A stretch of 64,000 nt of DNA, from the NCBI RefSeq assembly GCF_026151205.1, contig NC_087072.1, forward strand, positions 19,622,103 to 19,686,102. Direction: 5' to 3'. Of the stretch, positions 30,850 through 41,110 are shown piece after piece (within the stretch, counting starts at the first letter, position 1; each line of letters starts with the position of its first letter). Both the position numbers and the translations under genes were made by a program. Source of the DNA: Bolinopsis microptera. Taxonomy: Eukaryota > Ctenophora > Tentaculata > Lobata > Bolinopsidae. Below the pieces are notes generated by a model. It worked only from the letters and a program-made list of their open reading frames with translations, searched no databases and was not told the DNA's origin.

Positions 30850-32499
30850 AACTACTTACAGGACACCAGTTAGCAGGTTTAAATATTACTTGCTGTGGAG
30901 TTGGTTAGTTTCACACCAATACTAAGCTAAATTAATTGTGAATAATAAATCAGTTTAGAACACAATGGTATAGTACAGATAATATATCGAAAATGCGAAT
31001 AAATGAGTTTAGAACCCGATTATATGCCTGAATGAGATGTGAGACTTCACAATTCACATGTTCAAGTGTTCAAATGACTATAAATAAGTTATATTTCATC
31101 GAATAGCTTGTAAGATGTGAGTACACAGTAAGTCGTACCTGCTGGAAAGGTGAACACGACAAGCACCAAGCTACGGGAATGAATGTACTATAACACAATA
31201 CTCTTTAACTTTACTCTTAAGAACTTTTCAAGGTCTACAACTTAATAATCTAGCATACAGGACTTTAACAATATTCTTTGAACCTGTCGTTACGACAATT
31301 GCCGTTCGATTAAAACCTCGAAATATTTCCCGGAACCGGGACTTGGTCATACAGAATTCTGAACATTCAACTATTAGGCGAACGTCACTTTTGTATCAAG
31401 CCCAATACACCTGAAAATTCGGACATATCATCGCCACCAGACATAACACAGAATATATTACAAGCGTTTGACGGCTTTCTACGTTGAAATTAGACTACAA
31501 TGAAAGAAATTTGATACTGGAATTACGTGCAAACATAATATGCTCACAGAACATAATAAAAGAGAAGTTGAAATTTTCTGTGAAGAGAAACAAAAGATGT
31601 ACACTTAAAACAGGAAGCGACCACATTATTAAATACAGAAGTTGAATTGACCGCAGCAGCCTGAGAGCAACCAAACTATCAAATCAAACAAACTGTCAGC
31701 CATATAACTCGACATGTACACAATAAAGGCTTCGACCATAACAATTGCAATACGGATATATAATATATCATATGATAATGAAACACGCCACCACACGCAT
31801 CAAACCTCCTATCACACAATATAGAGATACAATTATTACATAATACACAGGGGTAAATTTTGTCCAATTAATCGGGTGGGTAGCGTGTAGCTGGTATAGT
31901 AAGTAATAGTAAGTACTATTAACTATACCAGTGCTGCTGGAGCTGCTGGTGAGACGGCACATTTTACTAGAATACACGTTAACACGGCCTCTCCCTCACA
32001 CGGATCTTACTTCCATCACTCTTACAGTTATATCAGGAAATTAACAAGATTCTCCAGCAAATATTTGTCAGACTCGTTGTCAGATCTCAGGTAAAATGAA
32101 CATCAGAACTATTGACAATCCTGGGTTATTACGAGAGTGGTAGAACTTGGTACTTGGCAAGGTGATAATAACTATTTCCTCTTATCATGGAGGCAATTCA
32201 ATCGAATTAAATAACAAATAAATCGTGATAAGAAACGTTGCAGTGATAATTAATAAAACTTAATCATAAAATAGACGGCAATAAGTTGATCTACATAAAT
32301 AAGACAGTAAAAATTAGCATAAAATAATCTAAGTGTTCTGATAAGTCTCTGGAGTAGTTACTGTCGCAAGTGTATCGATTACATTGCTACAAGTACCCGA
32401 CTCCTCTGCTTCGTAACACCCCGGCCCATATTATATAATAGTGCTGTATTGCAGTATATCATCACTCCTGGACCTCAAATTATCGTGTATTTCTCAAAC
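30850..32499. other. Gene-free AT-rich stretch
   Basis: Nothing recognised on either strand. Confidence 0.45.
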
Positions 32500-32686
32500 A
32501 ACACTACACAGGTCGGGTGTGGTGTATAACAACACTCCACAGGTCGGGTGTGGTGTATAACAACACTCCACAGGTCGGGTGTGGTGTATAACAACACTCC
32601 ACAGGTCGGGTGTGGTGTATAACAACACTACACAGGTCGGGTGTGGTGTATAACAACACTACACAGCTCAGGTCGGGTGTGGTGTA
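32500..32686 (+). repeat. 31-bp tandem repeat, about six copies
   Basis: Units contain CACAGGTCGGGTGTGGTGTA and ACAACACTCC or ACAACACTAC. The last unit has a small insertion. Confidence 0.95.
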
Positions 32687-32980
32687 TAACAGCTGATGTA
32701 CTTTGACACTCGGTTCTCATTTCAGGCTGATGTGTTAATACTAGACTTTGAAGTAGGCAGCGATATTCAAGATTTGCCTATCTCAGTCTTTGAAGTATAA
32801 ATAGATAAATGGATTTAAAGTAAGATACAGTACTTTGTCGATAAATATTCATAAAGCCCATGTACTATTATATATAATATATCTTTTAAAGGTGCTGAAA
32901 TACCTATCTATTGTTGGGTGTTACTAATATCAGGGAAATAGGGTTCAGTAGTGGTAATAGTATTAGATGCCATGGAGTAG

Positions 32981-33482
32981 GTGATCTCCTGCACAGTGCA
33001 CATCTGCTGCACAGTGCACCTCTCCTGCACAGTGCACCTCTCCTGCACAGTGCACCTCTCCTGCACAGTGCACCTCTCCTGCACAGTGCACATCTGCTGC
33101 AGAGTGCACCTATGCTGTATGGGCTGCACAGCGCACCTCTCCTGCACAGTGCACCTCTCCTGCACAGTGCACCTCTCCTGCACAGTGCACCTCTCCTGCA
33201 CAGTGCACCTCTCCTGCACAGTGCACCTCTTCTGCACAGTGCACCTCTTCTGCACAGTGCACCTCTCCTGCACGGGCTGCACAGCGCACCTCTCCTGCAC
33301 AGTGCACCTCTCCTGCACAGTGCACCTCTCCTGCACAGTGCACCTCTCCTGCACAGTGCACCTCTCCTGCACAGTGCACCTCTCCTGCACAGTGCACCTC
33401 TCCTGCAAAGTGCACCTCTCCTGCACAGTGCACCTCTCCTGCACAGTGCACCTCTCCTGTACAGTGCACCTCTCCTGCACCT
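32981..33482. repeat. 18-bp minisatellite open on both strands
   Basis: About 28 copies of CACCTCTCCTGCACAGTG with two shorter variant units (CTGTATGGGC and CACGGGCTGC). The period is a multiple of three, so frames stay open on both strands: LLHSAP or SCTVHL forward, VQERCT or GEVHCA reverse. Each unit contains a GTGCAC self-complementary core. The flanking codons carry no domain or signal, so I read it as satellite rather than gene. Confidence 0.93.
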
Positions 33483-33627
33483 CTTCCGCCTCGACCATTT
33501 AAGGTCTATAGCTTTTTACTGTTATTTTCTTAAATAGGGCTACGTTAGGAAAGTCATATAATCGCATGAAAACAAACACGTGTATATGCTATTATGCTGT
33601 GATAAAGGCATTCCAACTGCACCCCCA

Positions 33628-33646
33628 CCCCCCCCCCCCCCCCCCC
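33628..33646 (+). repeat. Poly-C tract
   Basis: 19 consecutive C after CACCCCCA. Confidence 0.95.
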
Positions 33647-34050
33647 TCCCTGTAACTATTCGAACTAAGTAGGTAAGCAACGGGACTCAGGGAACAGGAT
33701 AAATAATCAAACCTTCTTCTTCTAACAGGATCGATGTCTATAATTAGCTATGATATGCTTTATCTTTGTCGAAGATCAATGAGTGCCGAAACGTTTGGTG
33801 AAATTTAGCATGTAAATCAAAGCATCTGCTCTATTCTTATTCGCCGAATATTCATTAGTTTACCTCAAAAGACATACTGAGATGAAGGGAAGAACAAAGC
33901 AATTGCTTGAAATTCATATTAAGGCAATTAAATACAATAAGCAGCAAATGAACAACAAAGGATAATAAATTAATCCGGAAATGATATATGAGTTCAAATC
34001 AAGAGGATATAATGCTTAATGTATTGTCCAATTATAATAGTGTATTGCCT

Positions 34051-34131
34051 CACAGGAGATACTGTGGTCTTTTCTAAATGTAACTGTAATACATTGATGT
34101 AAAGTTTATTTGAATTTTGAAATTTAAAAAA
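34051..34131 (+). mobile_element. LINE 3' tail, upstream copy
   Basis: CACAGGAGATACTGTGGTC through ACTGTAATACATTGATGTAA to an A-rich end. It is the same sequence as the 3' tail at 37604-37687 of the LINE directly downstream. A related element's tail lies head-on to this LINE. Confidence 0.8.
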
Positions 34132-34231
34132 TAATCAAAATACAAGTATTTAAACATATTAAGAACTAACTTGGCCAATTGAGCAAAATTATCATATTTT
34201 CATGCTCTGGAATTATTTTAAAGAGTAACTT

Positions 34232-37151
34232 TTGCATCAGGGGAGATCAAAATATATTATGCCAAAACGAAAAAAATTGCGATACTTTATACCTTTTACA
34301 GTTCTCTTGAAAGATAATATCATTATTATTTTAAATGAGACTTGGCTGAAAAAGTCAATATTGGATAGTGAGATTTTACCTTCTGGTTATAAAATCTTTA
34401 GGCTGGACAGGTCCCTCAAAACTCATCCATGGGATCCTGAACGACCTAAGAGGTTTAGAAAAAACGGGGGTGGAGTCTTAATAGCTCATAGATTTGATCT
34501 AGATGTTACTAGTACTAGGATAGCTGTAGTGAAAGCTCAAGCTGAGTTATTGTCTGTTGTCTTAAAGCTTCCAACTGGTAGAAAGTTGTGTATTTCGACT
34601 TTTTATAGAGTGGGGACTTTAAGCGACGACAATTACGTGGAATTTTCTAATTATTTTAGAACTCTTGCCTTAAAAGAAGATTGACAAGCATGTTTTAATA
34701 GGAGATATGAATTTGAACTGTGTTTCTTGGCCTGCTGGTGAGACATTCTGTGAACTGCAAAATGGCTTCCTGGATTTCCTTACTGGTGACCTAGGACACA
34801 CTCAACTAATTAATGAACCTACACATAAAGCAGGGAATGTGCTTGATTTACTGTTCACAAATGTCCCTAATATTATTACCAATTTAAAAATACTGGATCA
34901 TAATGAGGCGTGCTTATCTGACCACTTTGGTATCAACTTTGGGATAAACTTCAATGTCAGCCGCAGAAAGTCTCCTAAACGCAAAGTATATAACTATACC
35001 AAAGCCAATTGGGACGGCTTGAACTTTGCTCTGAGGCGGGTCAATTGGGATAATGTGGCTGGGTCTCATGATCCACACATTTCCTGGCCTCTTTTCAAAG
35101 ATGTTCTGATTAAACTCTGCAATGAATATATCCCAAAGAAAAATGTTAAGTGTGAGTTTCAGCCGCCTTGGTATGACTCTGATTGTGATAGGGTTCTGAG
35201 AGATAAAGAGAAATGGAGAGAAAAGGCTAATGAATCTGGCAATGAGTCTGATCTTGAAAAGTTCCGTCAGTACCGCAAAGATTTTAAACGCATAATGAAC
35301 GAAAAGATGAGACTCAGTGTCGAAGATGATTCTGATTCTGCCCTTATTTCCAAAAAGTTTTGGACACACGTGAAATCAAAGTCTAAGTCGACTAGGATAC
35401 CTGAAACGGTCCGATACGGTGATCGTTTTAGGAACACACCAGTTGAACAGGCTAGCTTATTCAATGAATACTTCTATCAACAATTCTCCTCAAGTAGCTC
35501 ATATGACATTGACATCGACATGAGCTCCAGTAACAATTTTATGGATTTGAGATTTCACGTGTTGGATGTTTTGTTAATTTTGAAAGGGGTTAAACCGGGT
35601 AAAGCCGCAGGTCCAGATGGTATCCATGGCACTGTGTTAAAAAATTGTGCGAGCACTCTTGCAAAGCCTCTAACCATGATTTTCAACAGCTCTTTTGTGA
35701 CTGGATGTGTGCCGGAGGAATGGAAGCTTGCTTCTGTTGTCCCGGTACACAAGAAGGGTGAAAAAGGATCTGTTGAAAATTACAGACCCATCTCACTGAC
35801 ATGCTTAGTTATGAAAGTTTTTGAACGTTGTATTTCGAAAGAGTTGCTCGCAGCTTGTGAAGGGTTAATCGACTGTAGACAACACGGTTTTGTGAATGGG
35901 AAGTCTTGCACTACCCAGATGGTCCCATTCACAGACAACCTTGCACTGGCCCTGAACAATAAGTCAAGATCCGACATTGTTTATTTTGATTTTGCTAAGG
36001 CATTTGACAGTGTCTCACATGACTTAATCCTTCGCAAGCTAAAAAATTTATATGGTATTGATGGTCTGATGCTTAGATTTTTAAAGTCGTATTTACAAGA
36101 CAGACGACAGCAGGTTGTTGTAGGCGGAGCTGTCTCAAGCATGCTTCCCGTGCAATCAGGAGTGCCCCAGGGATCTATTCTGGGACCACTTCTGTTTGTT
36201 CTATTCATCAACGACATGTTCTCGTGTGTTTCGGAGGATACAAATGTAGCATTGTATGCAGATGACACCAAAATTTGGAGGGTCATCGAATGCTTTGAAG
36301 ACCACTATATTCTTCAAGGAGATATAGACAGGTTGTTTGCCTGGTCAATCGATAACAAAATGACTTTTCACCCTTCAAAGTGTAAGGTGTTATCTGTAAC
36401 TCTGCAAAGAAATGTATTAGACAATCTTCCTTTTAATATTTATTGGTATAATCTTAATGAAGTCATAATTGATTATGTGGCATCCCATACAGATCTTGGT
36501 GTAATAATGAACAACAGGTTTCTGTGGGGTGCACATTGTGATCAATTGATATCTAAAGCAAGCTCGAAGCTTGGGCTCTTAAAGAGAACCTGTCATTTTA
36601 CCATGGATAAACGCCAAAAGAGGGCTTTCTACCTTACCATTGTAAGATCAATCTTTGAACATTGCTCAGTTATATGGTGTCCTCAGCGATCGACACACAT
36701 GTCGAAGTTTGAGGCAATCCAGAAAAGAGCGATCAAATGGATCAATGGACAACAGTTTGATCATTATAGTGATATTGTATTTTATGAGAAGCAGAAGGAG
36801 CTTAAAATTCTACCCATTAGATCTAAGTTCATCCATAATTCAATTACGCTCTTCTATAAAATAGTAAATGATTTGGTAAGTATATCTCTACCTGAATATA
36901 TTACTGTTGTTGAAGCTGGAACAATGAGGTACACAAGGAGCACGGCATCAGTCATTGAAGGACTTGACACCAGCACATATACCTGCTCTATTGTACCAAA
37001 CTGCGATAGTTTCAGAAACAGCTTCTTTTATAGAACAATGCTTCTGTGGAATGCACTGCCAGCCTATGTTAGACAGACTGAGAAAATTTCTATTTTCAAA
37101 ACAAAGCTAACTGAATTTCTCTGGTCTTCTGACGTATGCTGGCCTGATTAG
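34232..37151 (+). pseudogene. CR1/Jockey-type LINE ORF2 (endonuclease plus reverse transcriptase), one frameshift
   Basis: The first frame (to TGA at 34684) holds the start of an AP-endonuclease: LNETWL with its catalytic glutamate, then NGGGVLIAH. The second frame (from about 34685; ATG 34707, stop 37151) resumes with IGDMNLN and LSDHFGI of the same domain. It continues into RT: KAAGPDGIHGTVLK, ENYRPISLTCLVMKVFE, YFDFAKAFDSVSH, GVPQGSILGPLLFVLFINDM and the catalytic YADDTKIW. A C-terminal region with LWNALPAYVR ends the protein. A single indel near 34680 separates the frames, so the copy is probably inactive but young. No gag-like ORF1 precedes it, suggesting 5' truncation. Exact clade uncertain. 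Confidence 0.9.
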
Positions 37152-37687
37152 ACGGCCCATCATGGAATATTATTATATATATATTTTACTTTATGAATGT
37201 CATACTCTCTATAATTTGCCCCTCGCACCTGCAGTAGAACGCGCCTCTTTTTCTCTTATGAAACAACCCGAAACAAGCGCGTCACGCAGTACGTGAGTGG
37301 CTAGATTATAGATTGTTTTATTATAATATTATTTAATTATGTTATTTTGTTGTTATGTCGTGTAAGTTTGTGGAGTAGTAGCAAGAAGGTATCGTATACA
37401 TTTAAATTTGTTCTCTTGATTATTTATTAATGATTTTATGTAGGGTCGGCACCAATGTTATTATGGTCTTACCACCGTGTTTTGGTTCAGCCGAAATAAA
37501 TTTTACCTTGATGTTTTTACATATTGTTTCTCACTCCAGCTGAGTCTGGTAGTGTTGAGTATCATGAATATTTTTCTAGCTCTCTTTTTCCATGTTTTTG
37601 CTTCACAGGAGATATTGTGGTCTTTTTATTGAATATAACTGTAATACATTGATGTAAAGTTTATTTGAATTTTGAAATAAAAAAAAA
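37152..37687 (+). mobile_element. LINE 3' UTR and tail
   Basis: From the ORF2 stop to the A-rich tail at 37680-37687. It includes GTTTTGGTTCAG and CTCACTCCAGCTG segments that recur at 38564-38735, and the tail segment that recurs at 34051-34131. Confidence 0.75.
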
Positions 37688-37749
37688 TTTGTAAACAGTA
37701 TAGATTATTTGTGCAATTTCCTCGCTCGATAGTCGATGAAAGACTCAAA

Positions 37750-38056
37750 ATTATGATATTATATGTTACTAGAAAGCCCGTGGTAACAGGGACGAAGCTA
37801 GTAGTATTCTTTGAAAGAAAGTTTTAATCGCGTCAAAAAATATCCTACACAACCGAAGATACAGCCAATTAAAATGTTGCTCGCACTAAACACAACGTAA
37901 TATCAACAAAAACTATAAAAAATGCCGTTGTAACAATCTTTGCACGTGCATGTGTGCATTAAAACACAGTTGCTATGGAAAGTTTTGGTTGTTACATAAA
38001 TTCCTATTTTTCGTTTGTTTTGCACGTGGGCGGTCGTACATACATACATACAACAA
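37750..38056. repeat. Possible SINE-like or short non-autonomous element
   Basis: Starts near a small hairpin (ACTAG ... CTAGT around AAAGCCCGTGGTAACAGGGA) and ends in a CATA tetranucleotide tail (acatacatacatac). This pattern is common in short retroposons. No promoter boxes identified. Confidence 0.25.
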
Positions 38057-38563
38057 AAACAATTCTTTGAATTATATATGTTATTATATTATATAATATA
38101 ATAATATATTATAATTTTGGGTCTTTTATCGATTATAGATATAGGCTTAAATTCATAATTAAATCAATTCAAAAATGTAAAACAAGTTTAAGGTGTAGAA
38201 AAACCACATTAAATCAAAAACATTTGTTTATTAAATCACATTGACAATTTAGTAGTTAGTCATCCCAAGGCAATACAAATAAAACAGACAACAAAAATTA
38301 GCGTGTAATACATACCGCCCTAACTAAGTGTACATTAGACTAAAATTATGATATGATAACCAAAATTACAAGTGAATCGTAAATTCACACCAATTTAAAG
38401 TTATAGTTACAGTATTGAGCAGACAATGCAATAGGTAAATGTAATCAACCATATCATCTTAGAATAGTTAAGTAGCATCTCATCTATCACATCTTAATAT
38501 ATAGCAGATTACAACATTACATGAGACGAACAGACTGAACTTATTTCAAAATATCAAATATTT

Positions 38564-38735
38564 GTTTTGTGTTTTATGTAAACACCAATGTAATTATGGT
38601 TTTACCACCGTGTTTTGGTTCAGAAGAAATAAATTTTACCATTATGTTTATATAATGTTTCTCACTCCAGCTGCAGTCTGGTAGTGTTGAGTCTCAGGAA
38701 TATTTCTCTAGCTCTCATTTTCCATGTATTTGTCA
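38564..38735 (+). mobile_element. LINE 3' UTR fragment (second copy)
   Basis: Repeats the 37440-37610 sequence (ACCACCGTGTTTTGGTTCAG, CTCACTCCAGCTG, TCTGGTAGTGTTGAGT) with scattered substitutions. 5'-truncated relative of the LINE upstream. Confidence 0.75.
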
Positions 38736-40814
38736 TTTGCTGATATCAAATTTGAAATTAAACATGTTTTTACTTTCATGTTAAAACTGCTGCTGTTTTC
38801 ACCCATTAAACACACAATCTGTAAAGTTTTGAGTTTTATCGCTGGAAGGTGAGCTTCAACTTGATCATTTCCTTCTCTCTAAATTCTTCATCATTGCAAT
38901 TGTTGGATCAATGTGAAGTTACACATCTGTATAATGTTTCCTCGGTCGACTAAGCCAAATGATCTGAAACCCGTGATTGAGGTTTAAATGAGCTTGGGTC
39001 CTACCAGAAGATCAAGATTCTTACTAGCGTTTGCCAACATGCAACAATACCCAAAAAATACTTAATTAACTTCCTCCATGTGACCACAAGCTTTCTGGTT
39101 TGATTATAATTGCCTAATGGAAATAAACTGTTATAGTAAACTGTTACTTGCTATATTATATATATTATAAAGAAAGATAAGTTACACAGAATAAAGTTAT
39201 TAAACTTTTAAGAAATAATTCCTTTGAAAACCCATAATAGCATAGGTCAAGATGGCCGATTCATGGTCTATATTTATGGGTAACATCAGAAAGACAATGG
39301 ATAAAAGCTAACTAATTTAACAGCTATTTCTTTGAGAACCAGCTCCACGAATGTCCAAGAGTCCAAAAACTTCGCACTACCCAACCTTAAAAATATGGAC
39401 ACTCTGCATGTATTTATGGCAAAAAGAACACACAGACCACTCGGCACTCCCGAAATTTATAAGAGGTGGATTCAAATTAATCAATTACAATAAGGGACTC
39501 CACTGTCCTTGAGAATAATGATCAATAAAATATTAACAAACAAAAAAAAGCACAATTCTGGGTGGGATAGCAGAATAGGGCACACGTGACGTCATATCTA
39601 CTCAGCATGTGTTTTGGTAAAAATTTAATTAACTTTTTCATTGTGCGAGATGACGATACATAGATGCCGCAGAATCATGAGGACTACCAGATCCTGGTGG
39701 AACCTAAGCGATCCATGATATCACGACAGGCCCTAGACTCCCCTGTCAGCCTCCTTGAGAAAATGTGTTATGTTGTTGAAATTGGACCTGGTTTTCAACC
39801 AGTTAAAAGCTTATTGCTCCCACCAGGTAGAAACCTGGAAGATGAAGCAAGGTTTAAAGACGTTTTATGCTTGAGGTGGGAGAGGCATTTTTACGTAAGG
39901 GTGTTAACATTTACTAGGTTGCCGTTTGGTGTGAGCAATAGCGAACAGCACGCACACTCCTTTGCCCCGTCAACCTATATCTAATCTATTTAAAGAGTGA
40001 CAATCATACTGCACATTGAATTAGGATTCCGTTAAATATCAAATTGATTTATTGTAAACTTGTTTAATTTGTAATAAATGGCATAAAATTGAAATTTTTG
40101 TTTAACTAAAATTTTTGTTTAACTGTTACACCTGTAAGTTATGTCCAACAAGAAGAAGAAGTCCCTAAAAACTGAGTGAGGAACTGATATGAGAATAATG
40201 AGCTTCCAATCAAATAAAAGATACCATAGGCTTTGTACAAGGCTAAGGTTAGACCTCCGACTATTCGACATACTCTTATCTGTATCAGACGACATCAGGA
40301 GGGAGATCATATATTAACATGGATGAGATGGACTTATTTGTTGTTTTATAATTAATACAATTATTATATATTTTTGAGTAATCATAGACAGACACTGCAG
40401 CAGCCTGCGCGTGCGGGTCAGTCCCCAATCACCTCATAAGTCAGAGTCTTGAAATCTAAGGATTCGACAGTCGACCTTGTTTTAGAATTTTGATATTATG
40501 GATAACATTGTGCCAACCGAACCTTATATATTATATGCTGTATATTAAAAAGCCGCAGTGTGCTTTCGGTGGATATATAACCTGCGCCTATTGAAAATTA
40601 CCCAGCTCCCATATAAAACCAAAAACGAGCAGTTATTATTATAGCAAATTTTGAATACATAAGATTTTCTTTTAAAATATAACATTAACAAATAATATTA
40701 CATGGCTACAGCCACGGTTTTCACTAAACCATGGACATTCTTCTTCGTAGGGCTGGGCTAGGCTGTGGTCATTATATCACTATAAGAAAGAGTATGACCA
40801 CTGTAAGATAGAGT
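38736..40814. other. AT-rich stretch between LINE copies
   Basis: Apart from the uncertain frame at 39.7 kb, only AT-rich sequence and a tandem pair of TTTTTGTTTAACT near 40095-40125. Confidence 0.45.
39664..39981 (+). pseudogene. Unclear ORF with possible reverse-transcriptase fragment
   Basis: 106 codons from ATG. Most is unrecognised. The segment LTFTRLPFGVSNSEQ resembles the F-x-x-LPFG motif of LTR- or DIRS-type reverse transcriptases, but no neighbouring RT motifs follow and the frame stops soon after. Treat as hypothetical. Confidence 0.22.
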
Positions 40815-40854
40815 TTTAATACTTTCAACACTACTATATAACTAATAATTTGAG
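40815..40854 (+). repeat. Dispersed ~36-bp repeat, copy 2
   Basis: Same core as 12075-12116 and shares the upstream TTAAT. It sits less than 100 bp upstream of the apparent 5' end of the intact LINE. Confidence 0.7.
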
Positions 40855-41110
40855 GTATGTGTAATGTTGAACGATAACGTGACAAGTGACATAGTGACAT
40901 AGCACAGACCCGAGAAGTCCTGCTTCTCCTCTCCAGACCCGAGAAGTCCTGCTTCTCCTTCCCCTCTTCACAAATCTATTAAGGGAGTCAGACCCACAAG
41001 TTCTGAACCTTTCCGGTTGGTGATTAAGTTTGATTTTTTGATAGAAACAAACCTGTTCCAGACGTGTTCCAGCCTTCGTTTTTGGTACTACATACCTAAA
41101 TAACTTCATC

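Noticed and set aside
33735-33830. GAAGATCAATGAGTGCCGAAACG, reminiscent of Penelope-like element ends or a hammerhead ribozyme
   Set aside because: The CTGATGA core and closing helices of a hammerhead are not present, and no Penelope coding remnant is nearby.
35555-36286. Minus-strand frames across the LINE
   Set aside because: Antisense shadows of the reverse transcriptase ORF.
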